A DNA stretch of 64,000 nt from Atriophallophorus winterbourni (lineage: Eukaryota > Platyhelminthes > Trematoda > Plagiorchiida > Microphallidae). A program made the translations under genes and the position numbers. Positions 1 to 11,900 of this stretch are shown here, piece after piece. The stretch is taken from NCBI GenBank assembly GCA_013407085.1, contig JACCGJ010000609.1:116191-180190 (forward strand). The letters run 5' to 3'. Below the pieces are notes generated by a model that was not told where the DNA came from, ran no database searches, and worked only from the letters and a program-made list of their open reading frames with translations. Position 1 is the stretch's first letter, and each line of letters begins with the position of its first letter.

Positions 1-1026
1 AGCTGTGGACACAAGTAGCACAACTGAGGATTGCAGACAGCTTCAGTTTGACCTCGATGCTTTACAGGACTGAAATGAACTCCCTTTCAATGTCAGAAAA
101 TGCAAGGTATTGACTGTTGGATAACATTTCGATTTCTCCTACATTATTGGTTCCCATATTCTTGAAAGCACTGACAAGGAGAAGGACTTGGGTGTGTGGG
201 TGAGCAGCACTTTGAGACCGTCACATAACGCCACAGCTGTCTATGAAAAGACGTCAAGAGTACTGCTTCTGCTAAAACGCGTGTTCGCGAGTTTCACGAA
301 GCAAACTGTTCATCGAACAATTAATACGTATGTATACGGTTCACTGTTGGTCACCCTGGCTACAGAAGGACATCAGCCTCTTGGAGAGAATATAAAATCG
401 GACCACCAAGCTCGTACGTGGCTTAACCCACAAACAATACGAAGATTGTATTACAAGTCTAAATCTCTTCGACTCTCGCTACCGCTGTCTTAGAGGTCAT
501 TCGATTCCTATGTTCAATATATTGCATACCCCCAACAATCCCCTGAATAAACTATTCACACAACTACCACCCCGAAACAGCCGGACTCATGACTACACAG
601 TACTTATTCCCGACTCCAGACTGAACTGTCGAAATTATTTTTATTCTGTACGTGTATGTTTTACCTAGACCTCCTTACCCGGTAATGTTGCACATTCCCC
701 CAACTTGGATATATTCAAACCGAACTTGGACAATTTCATGTCGACCAGTCCAAACATTGAACCTATATATTTTACACCATTATAGAGTTGAACTTTGAAC
801 CCATACATCGAAGTAAACTATACATCTTGACCCCATGGATTTACGTGTACCATCCAACCGATTGAAAACGGTTTCTTGCCTATGGATTTTTAACTGATTT
901 CTGAAATGCTCATTAAGCAAACAAATCCCGTTTTTACTACATATGTTATTCGTAATTCCCATATTATTCTGCGGTTTTTGTAAAGCTATATGCTTTTTAC
1001 ACCATTAAATTGAATTGAATTGAATA
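1..1026 (+). mobile_element. CR1-like LINE, 3' end of RT region plus 3' UTR
   Basis: Decayed non-LTR retrotransposon. The frame at 188-493 begins with the EKDLGVWVSSTLRPS stretch, which fits the YLGV/DLGV block after the RT palm in CR1-clade reverse transcriptases, followed by the usual K-A-R-x-F region (LLLLKRVFASFT). Later blocks are broken by stops and frameshifts. The sequence ends at 1004-1026 in short TTGAA tandem copies, as CR1 3' ends do. A minus-strand element at 8,466-8,935 shares the 3' UTR (the AAGCTATATGCTTTTTA region and the same tail), which confirms they are one family. It runs off the left edge of the window. Non-functional. Confidence 0.7.
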
Positions 1027-1068
1027 TCACGACCAGCTTCTGACTGTTTGCTGTCATCAGGTGGAGAC
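1025..1068 (-). ncRNA. Degenerate hammerhead ribozyme (subfamily A)
   Basis: In the sense direction (minus strand) CUGAUGA is intact, but the second core block reads GAAG instead of GAAA and stem II is poorly paired (CAGC against GUCA). It is recognisable by comparison with the better copies at 23,492 and 26,046. Probably inactive. Confidence 0.5.
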
Positions 1069-1205
1069 AGTAGGATCAGGTTCAGTGATCCTTGAAACAG
1101 TGGTAAAGTTGTAAAAAACGTTATACTTGTATGCCAATGTTCAATAGTGTTTTTACAAGGAACCACAACATTTATATACAGAATCACGAAATTATTACTG
1201 ACCAA
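1025..1205 (-). repeat. Hammerhead repeat, subfamily A, minus unit
   Basis: Minus-strand partial monomer of the ribozyme-bearing repeat. In the sense direction it contains the TGGCATACAAGTATAACG and CCACTGTTTCAAGG landmarks, then the hammerhead. It abuts a plus-strand unit at 1,206, giving a head-to-head inverted pair. Confidence 0.65.
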
Positions 1206-1430
1206 GCGCTCGAGGCGCTTATAAACCGGTTGAGGTGCCTAAGTCAAGGGGATTTGAGCACCACAATATATTGATCGTTCATGCGCGCCTCGACCGCTTG
1301 CCCAGGAATCGCTTTATTATTCTCTATTTCAACATCGTGGTTCTTTGTAAGAACCCTATTAATCAGTTGCATACAAGTATAACTGTGTACAGTAAGCTAT
1401 TATTACGCATGAAAAAAGATTAACAGTTGT
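1206..1430 (+). repeat. Hammerhead repeat, subfamily A, plus unit (5' truncated)
   Basis: Starts inside the ribozyme 3' half (AAACCGGTTGAGGTG), then shows the monomer landmarks in order: GATTTGAGCACCACAA, CGCTTGCCCAGGAATC, CGTGGTTCTTTGTAAGAACC and the GCATACAAGTATAAC block. No complete ribozyme core remains. Confidence 0.6.
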
Positions 1431-3789
1431 TTAGAGAACTAATCAATGAAACCGTTACCACTGCGTGACTAACAATAGAGTACATTTTAAAGTTTCTAAA
1501 GAACAAGAAGTTTCACAGAGCACTGCATGAGGCATATCCTGTTAAAATGAATATGTATTATAAGGTGTTCAATATAGATGATTATGGACATCATCATTCT
1601 TGCCGCCTATTAACAAGTATGTTTGCGTCTAATTGGAAATTTCGCTCTCAACGCTCTGAAACGTTTACTTCGATACGTAATAGTCAAATGTTTCCCTAAA
1701 CATAGGACCAAATATCTATGGTAAGCCATCTTCAAATCATCAATTATAGTGAATGTTTTCTTGTTCAATATATCTACGAGAAATTCACGACGCAACAATC
1801 ACACATTCACCAAGTAGTTACTTTCCCCCTTTAAGTCCCTGTTCGAGTAACCGATAAATGCGGAGTTTGACATGTTATTTCTAATGCATACGTGCATTTC
1901 GATTCAACCCGACATTGCATGAGTGACAAGTGCGCCATTGACGAAACCGCGGTTGTTTATCTGCTCGAAAACTGGCACCATGCACCGACGTGCTTCGTGC
2001 TGGGTGTGTGTGGCATTAGCAAGGTATTAATTACATACTAACCGAAATGCCAACGAGCTCTATTAGATGCTGGTTTTCGACGAATCCGAATATTATTTTG
2101 ATATAAATATTTCAGAATGGTGTGATTCACCACAGGGGTATAAGTTTTAATATTCATCAACATAAAATAAGAAGCCGATACTCGGTTTATGTGCCAAATG
2201 TCCTAAATGTGGTATAAGGTTTATATGACGTAAACATATCGTGTGAAACAAGAGCGATGAATGGTCTCTGCAACTGAGGATGGTAAGTTTGTTTTCTTGA
2301 GGAAAATCATGCATCATAAAGGTTTAGCACTTTGGTTTATATGAACATGAATTTCTACTCAACCAACTTTATCGAACACCGAAGAGTGAGGCTTAATACA
2401 AGACACGCAAGAATTCAAGCAATTTCTCACGGCCCACATTAATATCTGTATGCTTCAATTAGAAGCTGATATTTAGTACGACAGCGATAAATAATGAAAT
2501 TGTAACTTCTTCAAACATGACAGCAACTATGCGTCTTCGTAGTACAAAGCAGAATCCGTTTGAACGTAAAATCCCAAATGTATGAAAAAATTCTACAATG
2601 AGGACCCAGAACTAATTAAATGTTATATCAGAATCCCTGAGTTTCACTTATGCGAGTTTCAACGTCTCTTATATCACTTCTAAGCAATCAGTGAAATTCT
2701 AGACACGTGAGATAATTTTATAATTCGGTTCGTGACGGATAGTAACATGGATTGTAGTAGATTTCTACATTTCACTTTTCTTTGCTTGTTCAATGGATCA
2801 AGGCTTATTTAAGATGATGGGAGTAGTTTATAATCTTTGTATGTGTCTTGTTAGACGGCTAAAATTCCAAGGGATTGACTGAATTATCAGCGTATAATAC
2901 ATTGACTAATACCTTTCAACAACAAAAACGATTTTTCGAACGAACTTATTATCCAGTTGGCACGGATCTGGAATTCGGCTCGACAATGCGAAAATTAAGC
3001 ATGTGAAATGTAATTGTTAATTTAACACAGGAGGTCACTCCCCATCACCCATCAAACCATACAACAGGTTGGATAATATGTACCAATTCAACCTACGCGA
3101 CGGACACAAGATTGAAAGGTTTGTGGTACTAACACGCTACCGTACATCTGATTTTGATAATTCATGTAGAATTAAAATCGCCCCAACTTGTTCCCTAGCA
3201 ATATACCATCTCAAGCTTGTGCAGGACAAACCAATTTTCATTATAAACCCAAACTCACCTGTGTTCGCAACTTTACTTTCTATGAACATCAAAGAAATTC
3301 GATACTCTGGTTTCCATTTTTCTCTTTTTGAACCGCATTGCCACACTCAAATTTCACACCACCAAATAGCCGCCGATCGATAAATGGACGTAACGCACTG
3401 ACTCAACTCTCGTCAAATTCAAACAATGGCCAAACATGTGACTGACAATGATTTCAGTACAGATAGCGAGGGCTGGTTAGTCCCCGTACGCCTCATTTTA
3501 AATTATGATTGTGGATAATTAAATTATACGTGAATTGCAGCTAATCTTTAAGTAATATTTAGACACATATATAGGTTAGTCTGAAACAGTGATCCGAAAA
3601 TAACGCAGATTAAATAGTGTCATACATACGCGCAAAGCAGAACAATTAGATGTTTTTGATAGTTTTCAGTATTTAAGAATCGAAATATTCAATTGATTTT
3701 AAAAGGTACAAATATCCCATTTTGCAAGCAACACACAACATTTTGAACGAATGATATTCTTTTTAGAATTTCAGTGAGAAAAGCTATGG
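1431..3789. other. No recognisable feature
   Basis: AT-rich sequence with only short, frame-inconsistent open frames. I saw no conserved domain, splice-consistent exon chain or known repeat. Confidence 0.5.
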
Positions 3790-4670
3790 TTCAACTGGCG
3801 TAAAGCGTCTGGGGTTGCTTACGACGGGAGGAGGAAGTTATCTTATCTCCCTGGACAGCCTTATGCTGGACAGTCCCCAGTAAATAAAGTGCCGTCTTGC
3901 ACAGTCTGCTATCTTCATTGGGTGTATGAAGATTAGGAACCAACCGAAAAGCAGTCCTAATTTTACCATATAAGCGGAACAAATTTTCAATACAAAGAGA
4001 TAATCTCTGACATTGTGAAACTGGACCGTTCGATCCTCGCGTTCTAGATTTCATGATGACGTCCTGAACATCATAGATACATAGAAATAGATGCAACTAA
4101 CAACGAGCTTGAAAGATCGAAAGTCGACGTGGCTGCTTATCAAGAAACGCGTCTCCCAAACCAGTGTTTGGGAGACGTTTCCTGCGTATATAGGTAACAT
4201 TTTGGAATGTAAGTGGCTCTGATAAGCGTCGACTGCATGGAATAGAGTATGCCGTGCGACACAGCCTTCTAAATCAAGTTATTGTGTGAGCGAATAGATT
4301 TGAATTCAAAATCTGAAATGCTGTAATGGTACTATTACGTTGGTCAACGTTTATGTACCCAGGTACTTCTGCGACTACTGTAAGTGTTGATCATGAATCT
4401 TGGCCATACTGACCATGAAATTTCGGGGTAGCGTGAACAAATGAATGTGAGACGCCTTCTTGTTCTATCAACAACATTCATATTGTTACTTATATATTCT
4501 TTCAAACAGAAATAAAATCTACTTGAAGCCATCAGTCAAAGTTTTGGTATCAGCTTGATTTATTATTGTTAAGTACGCTAATATAAAAAGCATTCTAATC
4601 TCACGATTATACCAAAGCGCAGGTAGCGAAACTAAACATTCATTGGTTTTTGCAACAATAGAGCTTCACT
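3790..4670 (+). mobile_element. RTE-like LINE, 5' region and endonuclease remnant
   Basis: In the plus frame near 4,100 the translation contains ELERSKVDVAAYQETRLP, matching the D-V-x-A-x-x-E-T-R block of RTE-clade apurinic endonuclease domains. Downstream, with frameshifts, follow a GTITLVNVYVP block, an NECE..NNIHIVT block and SKFWYQLDLLL, all in the order expected of this domain. Many stops are present, so it is a dead copy. A perfect 12-bp inverted repeat at 4,148-4,175 falls inside the coding remnant. Confidence 0.55.
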
Positions 4671-5049
4671 AGACTAGATTTCACTGCGAGAAATTGACTG
4701 GTCAACTATAGATCGATGTCAGTCTTACGTCCGAACCTAATCTTGATGTACAATCTGAGCAACCTTTCAAAGCCGAGCGGAGCCAAACTGTTTCAGGAGA
4801 TTCAGTCTGAAAAAACGGGGAATAACTTAAAAACAGCATACGTCGATCGCTTTTACCACTTACGGTATATGAAAAGATTGACAGCGCGATTGGGTCGAAG
4901 CTGAAACATCTGTGGTGACTGCTGTCCTGGATGAGAATCTGTAAGCGTTTTTAATGTTAGATTGATGATAAAAGATGAAAAATCACGCAATTTAGAGGAA
5001 CTAGAAATAGGGTCACGGTAAAATACTATGCAATGTGCAACTGACTGCA

Positions 5050-5490
5050 ATTGGTCTCGTTATACAAAATGCAGTGGATACTGTTAGTTTTCACGGAATG
5101 TATGATGGGCCAAGAGAGCCATTGCCCCAACAAACGTAAAACAGTTCCCATTAAATCATTATATGGTGACCAAATTGTTGACAACTTTCAGCAACTAGAA
5201 AGTTGTTTTCAACACCTCTCACTGTACTTTAAGGTTAGCACAATTCTAGCACATGCACTGGAATCGGTTGGGCGTTTACAAACCAATGAATGAAAACAAT
5301 GTACCAAGACGCGACGGGGTCAATCCAATGGTCTCCCGTGGATTTCTAAACCGATACCATTGATTTTTAACAATGATCTTTCGACTGGCACGAATGTTCA
5401 CGAATGGAAAACAGCTTAACGTAACTCGCATCCAAAATTGTCTGCAAACAAGTTTCGGTCCATTTTTTTCACATGTTTTGAACATATTGA
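5050..5490 (+). mobile_element. CR1-like LINE, endonuclease-RT linker and RT N-terminal remnant
   Basis: The frame at 5,051-5,293 contains SLYGDQIVDNFQQLESCF, like the linker that precedes CR1 reverse transcriptase. After a stop and frameshift, the translation near 5,320-5,480 reads ISKPIPLIFNNDLSTG, then HEWKTA, then KFRSIFFTC. These correspond to the first RT motifs (P..L..IF..SL..G..P..WK.A, then the RPISLT block). The remnant may continue towards 5,860 but I could not follow it securely. Confidence 0.5.
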
Positions 5491-6548
5491 TAATATGGAA
5501 AATTTAATTTTCAATGATAATGGCAATCATATTGCTTACCGAAATCAGTGCTAAATTCTAATGTTGGGCTAACGCACAGTGTTTCACATGAACTTGACAT
5601 TAGGACATTCGCTTTCAAAGTATGCTTCCTTGACTAAGAAAATGTTTTGGATTCTGTAGCGCGTGCACACTGCGTGGACCTACTCGAAATACGTGCTATA
5701 TCATAAAACATCATTAAATCAAAGGAAGACATTCTGCTTTTCTCCCAACTGTGAAAGGACTATTCAAGTGCGATCATCTCTCTTTTCTTATTTTCAACAA
5801 ATGCTTCTCCTCTTCTGCTGCGAACCACAAAATTCCAATCCGAAACGTTGATGCTGTGCGGAAAAATAGCACTTTGAATAAGCTCTCGACTGTAAAAGAC
5901 AAAAAAACATTCTGGTCATAAAACATAGATGAAAGTAGTGTTAGCTGATCTGTCTGGGAAACTGCGCGACGCTTTGTGCAGTTATCTTCATTGATCTAGG
6001 AATATACTGACGTTATTAAAGCGAAACTTATCAGGCCTCTGGTAGTCACGATCAACCATAACTTAATGTGTGGGCTCATTATCTCAACTGACTAATTTCG
6101 TGCACAGTTCTTCACCCTCTTTGCCCTAGACAAAACCGATATCTTGATTTACCCTCTCATGTTTCTCACCATATTTTATCACAATTTCTCGCTCATTTTT
6201 CGCACTATCGTTTCGAAAGACTTCGTGACATTGAATCAAAATCCTGTCAGTTATATTTCTTACCAAAGAATTCGGGAAATTATTACAAAACAAATTTTCT
6301 TAGCGATTTGTTAATTTCGTTCTCGCCGAAAATTTCAATCTGCTTTACAACGACCCATATAAATCTCAATCTTCATCGTTTTGCTCGATCGAAAAATATT
6401 ATATTGTGAGCGAGAACGTCACTATTTCGAGGATCTTCCATCACGTTCGTCTTAAGACATCTCTCCCAATGAAACGAATTGATGACCATGTGCCTCAGAT
6501 AAAACTGATTGAATATATGGGTATCATTTATTTGACACTGAATGCATT
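5491..6548. other. No clear feature
   Basis: Possibly further decayed CR1 sequence from the element on the left, but no RT motif could be read with confidence. Ordinary AT-rich sequence otherwise. Confidence 0.4.
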
Positions 6549-7490
6549 CAGCATCCATTCAGTCCTCTCCGTGCCGGGTGGCACATGAGGCGGAGACATC
6601 CCCACGCCAGTGGTTCCGGTCTGACGCTGCTTCCGTTGCCGTCTGCACCGTGAATGCTTGTGCATGTAGTTCGCGTTCCAACGTTCTGCGTTAAGTCTCC
6701 TTGGGCCGTCCCCTTTTTCTTTTACCTTGCGGAAGCCAGTAAATGGCTATATAAGTATGCGAACTGGGATCCATCCTGCAGACATGACCGAACCATCTCC
6801 ACCGTCGTCTTTTGACTACAGTAGATACCACCTCCAGACCAGTTTTTCGCAGGAGATCTTCATTTGAAATGGTGTAGAATCCTTCTCAAGCATTCAGTTT
6901 GAAACACGTTCATTCTGCGCTCAAGGGCAGTAGTCGTCTTCCAGCATTCCGATGCATACAGCAACACAATCAGAACGTTGCTCTTGAAGAGTCTGATCTT
7001 CGTGTTAATGCTGAGAGCGGAAGATTTCCAAATGGAATTTAGCATGCAGAATGCTTGGTTCGCCTTCCCGATCCTTCTCCTGACCTCATCTTCACAGTCA
7101 CCATTTGCAGTCAATTTGCTCCCAAGGTAGACCGTATCTGTAACCTCACTGAGCGGTTGACCGTCCACGAACATTGGTGGTTGCTCCGGAACAATCTTCT
7201 GCATTACCTCCGATTTGCCAATTGCCGATAGTCGATCGCTCTTGTTCTGGATGTCACCTATCTTGCATGCAAAATGGCAACATCATCCGCATAGTCCAGG
7301 TCTTCTAGCGGTCCCGCTGGGGTCCATGGAATGCCTGCTGCCCTGCCAACGGTCACCTGTCTAATAATCCAGTCTATTGTTAGGGAGAAGAGTATCGGTG
7401 AGAGGAAACATCCTTGCCTCACTCCCGTAAGAACCTCAAACTTCTCAGTGAGCATTCCATTTTGAGCGACTTGGCAACTGATGTGCTATA
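6549..7490 (-). mobile_element. RTE-like LINE, reverse transcriptase C-terminal half
   Basis: Minus-strand frame 7,258-7,455 contains GVRQGCFLSPILF followed by LEDLDYADDVAIL, the RT motif 4 and the YADD catalytic box of RTE-type elements. Frame 6,860-7,204 continues with VTDTVYLGSKLTANGD and a C-terminal ASECWKTT block. Below 6,860 the frame reads RRRWRWFGHVCRMD, then GKRKRGRPKE, a stop, and DRNHWRGDV, the conserved RTE C-terminus. It is broken by a stop and frame changes and truncated at the 5' side where the SINE-like repeat at 7,491 begins. Non-functional. Confidence 0.85.
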
Positions 7491-7715
7491 GTGTAGTACC
7501 TCTGTTCTGTACGGCTAACACCGTACTAAATTGATTGGCCACTGGTAGTGAGCTGCATGATGAAACACGCTGGAGTCTCACTACCATTTCTATTTTCTAT
7601 TTTTTCTCATATCTGTCTAGGCCTGGGCAACCTGACAGTATCTTATCCCACGTGCTGTCTCCGACTGCGCGGCACTTTGCCTGGATCACGCTTGTGCTTT
7701 CATACCATACCAGTT
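7491..7715 (+). repeat. SINE-like dispersed repeat
   Basis: Shares a roughly 200-bp block with copies near 52,262, 53,935, 55,440 and 58,550: GGCTAACACCGT, AGTCTCACTACCATTTCT, TCTGTCTAGGCCTGGGCAAC, GACAGTATCTTA and GCACTTTGCCTGGATCA occur in the same order. It has no coding potential. Not assigned to a named family. Confidence 0.7.
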
Positions 7716-8465
7716 GGACGCTGAAGGAGTTTGTTGCGTTTGATGATTTCAGCTTTAATTTGATCATTGCGAAGCGAATAGCATGTGGATGATGTCAGTT
7801 ATATTCCATAATTTCTACATGGATTTCTTAGCTTAATTTTCATCGATTAAAATTAAAGGAATTCATTTTTCTTCTTCTCAAGGTTCGATTGTATTAATTT
7901 GAAATTTTGCTGTATTCCACTTCCTGGCATTCACACCTTGTCAGCAAGTGATCATGACTAGCAAAGTCACTACCGCTGACTGTAATACTTCCCGAATTTC
8001 TTGACATCTTCTGCAATAAAAGCGATCTTACGATGGAATACATGCAACCACGTGCGTCTACTGCCAAATTACATGAAAAACGTGTGTTTTTAAGCTGTGA
8101 ATTCTCCCATACTTATACGGACAATAGACACATTTTGTTACGTTTGAAGAGTTGTGAAATGCCGGTTGCCGGTTTAGGAACTAAAAATGACTATAGGTCA
8201 TTGTCGAATTTGTAAATAGCCGAAATTGTTTTACGTCGCGCGACTTTGTGAACTATACACTCATAGAAAGTTTATAAATTTTGCATTAAAAATTTTGTTG
8301 TGGTAAGTGAAAAATTCTCGTATATTAGAATGATTTATTTAGTTCATTGAGTCTATAATTTGATCAGCATTTACTTTGGAACGGTTGTTCTCTCAGTAAA
8401 CTACCCACTACCCGAATTTGATGTTTAAGCTTTGGCATAAGACTTTCTGATATTTCCTTAAATTC
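7716..8465. other. No recognisable feature
   Basis: AT-rich, short spurious open frames only. Confidence 0.5.
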
Positions 8466-8935
8466 CATCACCGTTATTGTCAACATTCAATTCAATTCAA
8501 TTCAATTTTAATTGTCTAAAAAGCATATAGCTTCACAAAAAACCACAGAATAATATGACAACAACGAATAATATAACAAGCAAAAATGGGATTAGATTGC
8601 TTACTGAGCAGTTCAAGAATCAAGTAAATATCCAAATGGCAGAAATTGTTTTCGATTGGTGGGATAACAAATGTAGGTGTATGGTGTTAAGATGTATAGT
8701 TTTCTTCGATGCACGGGTTTAGGGTCAAATAGGCATCTAGGCTTCTCTTGAAAGTTTGCTGGTTTGGTGAGTTTACAACATTATCTGGCAGATTGTTCCA
8801 AGTAAAACAAACTCGCACATCTAACTTTAGAGAAATCATTCTAACATATGTCAATCGAAATTGAAGAAAAAGTGCGGCTATTGAACCGGCAGTATTGAAA
8901 ATAAATTTTTTCATAATTTTTTTTATTTTTCCCGT
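8466..8935 (-). mobile_element. CR1-like LINE, 3' end
   Basis: Minus-strand frame 8,687-8,938 ends in VCFTWNNLPDNVVNSP followed by FKRSLDAYL, the conserved C-terminal block of CR1-type ORF2 (W-N-x-L-P-x-x-V-V ... F-K-x-x-L-D). The 3' UTR follows to 8,466 and ends in the TTGAA tail, seen on the plus strand as ATTCA copies at 8,486-8,507. It is the same subfamily as the element at 1-1,026. 5' truncated, as is usual for LINE copies. Confidence 0.75.
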
Positions 8936-11900
8936 CAAAATGGAACCCTTCTGCTTTCGAAACTTTTTAAGACGTTTCTAAACCCACGAAAGACATTTGA
9001 TGCTCCGCACGCTTTAAACGATGTGCACCTTTTGTATTTTGAACACTGGGGATTTTGATGCTCCAGTCCGAAAAAATTCTAATGAAAACTTCACCATCAG
9101 GATTAAAAAAGTCGAACAGCTTGAAATTTCGTCAACTGCCATCATAGCGCTTGATGCCACGGTAGACGAAGCGAATACTGTTTTGGATTTGAATGTGACT
9201 GTCAATTGTTTAAACGAAATCCTTAATCTTCTTCTTTTTCCTGTTCTTCTTCTAAAATCACGTGTTTTTGTTTCAAGGTGACGAACACTAGAAAAGTAAT
9301 ATCAACTTATTGCCAAGAATATAAAGCCACATATTGTTACTCAGGAACTCATTCTAGAGTCTTTGAAAAGGACAGATGACTGTACGCAGACAAATGGTGC
9401 TGTTCAGAAGTTTGCGAACAACGTCGTCGGAAACTTTAGTTGAAATAATTCCAGATATATCGGATGACCTTGAATTGCAAAATTAATTGTGTTTATAATA
9501 ATGCTTGAACATGTGCGATACAGCCCATTTAAAGCACAGTTAAAGACAAGCTGCCATTTGTCACAAGCATTCCTAGAATAAAGTTGGTCAACCCATATTC
9601 CCTTTGTCAAGAATTCAATCGACACGCTCCGGATTATTACGGTGACTAATTTGTTCACCATAATTCTTGGCTTTATATTTTAAAGGCTTTCTATGAAAAT
9701 CTTGATGCAGTTTTCAATAAAATAGTCGGTGTGTTCAATTATATACATCCTAACGCTGTGCAAACGCTGATTTAATTGATTCTGAGGGGAAAATTTTCCT
9801 TCATGGCATTGAATATCAATGGTTGTCAAAATAGAATAGTCCTATATTGTTTTGTGTGAATGGAAGTACCAATCATTACATTCATCAAAGCAGGAGATTT
9901 TAAATCTTCATTTCTTAAGTACCTTGTTTGGTATTTGTGATTCTACATTCCGATCAATAGTTTTTGACAAGCTCATTTAAATAAATCTGGAAGCACAAGA
10001 TGACAAATAAAATTTTATCAACATTTAAAACAAATTTTATTATTTTCGTAAAACTACGATATTTGAATGAATGTTTGTAACTTTGACTGTTTTCAGAATG
10101 CCTAGTGCATTTTTTCAAATTTCCAATCGAGGAAAAAATTAAAGAAATTTTAAAATCGTTGTCAGAATCGTATCTTATTAATTTTCCACATCTCGCGGTA
10201 TCTGAAATGAAATGAGTGACCAATCCATTGTTTAAATGGGTTATGAACAAACTTGGTTATCAGCATGAATAAAACCTTATTGATTTACGATATGACTTGA
10301 TTTTCAAACGATTATTCTCTAAATGACTGCTAGATTTATGGACCTCTCAAGGTTGTTATTTATTTCGATTGATCACCAAAACAATGGAATGTTTGGTATA
10401 ATTCACAAGTTCTTGTATTTTAGGCATGCATCTTTTTCGCTAACCGAAAGAAGGCCACAGAATCGCGCGAGTTTGCGAATGGTTAAACAAAATTATCTCT
10501 GCTGATGGAAACTAGTCCCGGTTATTATATTTTAAGTCAAAACTATCTTTTATTTTGCTATTAAGTATATATATTTATTTTACACAATATTATGTAAAGC
10601 AGTTGATAATCAGTTACCCAAAACTTTAAGGGTGTACCGTGAAAATTTATTTGGCATGTGTCACGACCCTAATCAACTATGATTACTTATAGACAAGGAG
10701 AGATTTTAAAACTGGAAATAGTAGATACCACTGCTGACCTTGGAAGAAACATGCTGATGAGCCACTGAATATAAACATCACTGTATGTATTGACAACGAT
10801 TTTAATTTTACTTTTAATATATTAATCATATTTGCGTTTGCAAGAATCGAAACTTATACATCAACATGCATCAACATGCACATCAACATGCATCAGCATC
10901 TGAAAATAAATTCGGTTTCATGTTTGCATGTTTAATATCGTTTTCATTTTAATACGACGCATATTATTCCTGCATAATTAAGCTTTATTACTCAACAATT
11001 GGGAGGAAAAAAATAAACAAACAATTGAACTTTCGTGCTTCATTTTTAATTTTTGAAATAAACGCCTCATTACAGTACACGGACACTTAATGTTGTTTTT
11101 ACAAACGTCGGTAGACTAGTCCGATCTCAATCACTATTTCGCTGGTATGGATTAAGTTTTTCTACCTTGTTCAAAATTCACCGAGTGGCGATGATTAAAC
11201 CAGAGTAAATTGCAAGAAATCTCGGCGAAAACGGAAAAATCTCTCATTACACTTCTACAAATCATTTGGACTTAATCCGATTTCCCCCTCATTTTTCAAG
11301 CAACATATTTAATTAAACATGTTGTCGTGAAACCAAAAAATTTAAATCCCAGGTGTTTTTCAATGTGAAACCCTGGATTGTAAAACATGGGTTACCTTGA
11401 AACGCGTGGGCAACTAGCCTGGATTTCTTCCATTTTCATTACAATCAAGCACGTTATCAAAATGTTAACGCGTTCTCGTTGAACTACAACGCGACTGCTT
11501 TTCGAAAAGGTGTAGAGCTTTGTTGCGGGATCGGGGGTTGAGTGAATTCTATCTGGTTTCGTTTGATTATTGAAGGATCCACTGCAGGGTACAAGAAAAT
11601 GACTATTATTAATTAGCACAATTATTAACATTGAATTCGCACGATTGAAGCAAGGCATTCATTTGTTAAAAATGAATGATCTTGAAAGATTGTGTTTAAA
11701 ACTATATTTAACGTGGTGATCTGATCTTCTGTATCGTGCTAATCCTTTGTAAAGTCGCTTATGTGGGAACACATTATGACACTCAGTATTGAGGTAAAAA
11801 TAGCTGATCCCATAAAATTTATCGGATCTGGCTAATAGCTCGAACCCAATCAGCATGTTGAGAATTTGAAACTTATGTTACATGAGATGTTCATAAACAA

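Noticed and set aside
4148..4175. Perfect 12-bp inverted repeat with a 4-base loop, like a terminator
   Set aside because: It lies inside an RTE endonuclease remnant (the ETRLP block) in a eukaryotic setting, so probably coincidental.
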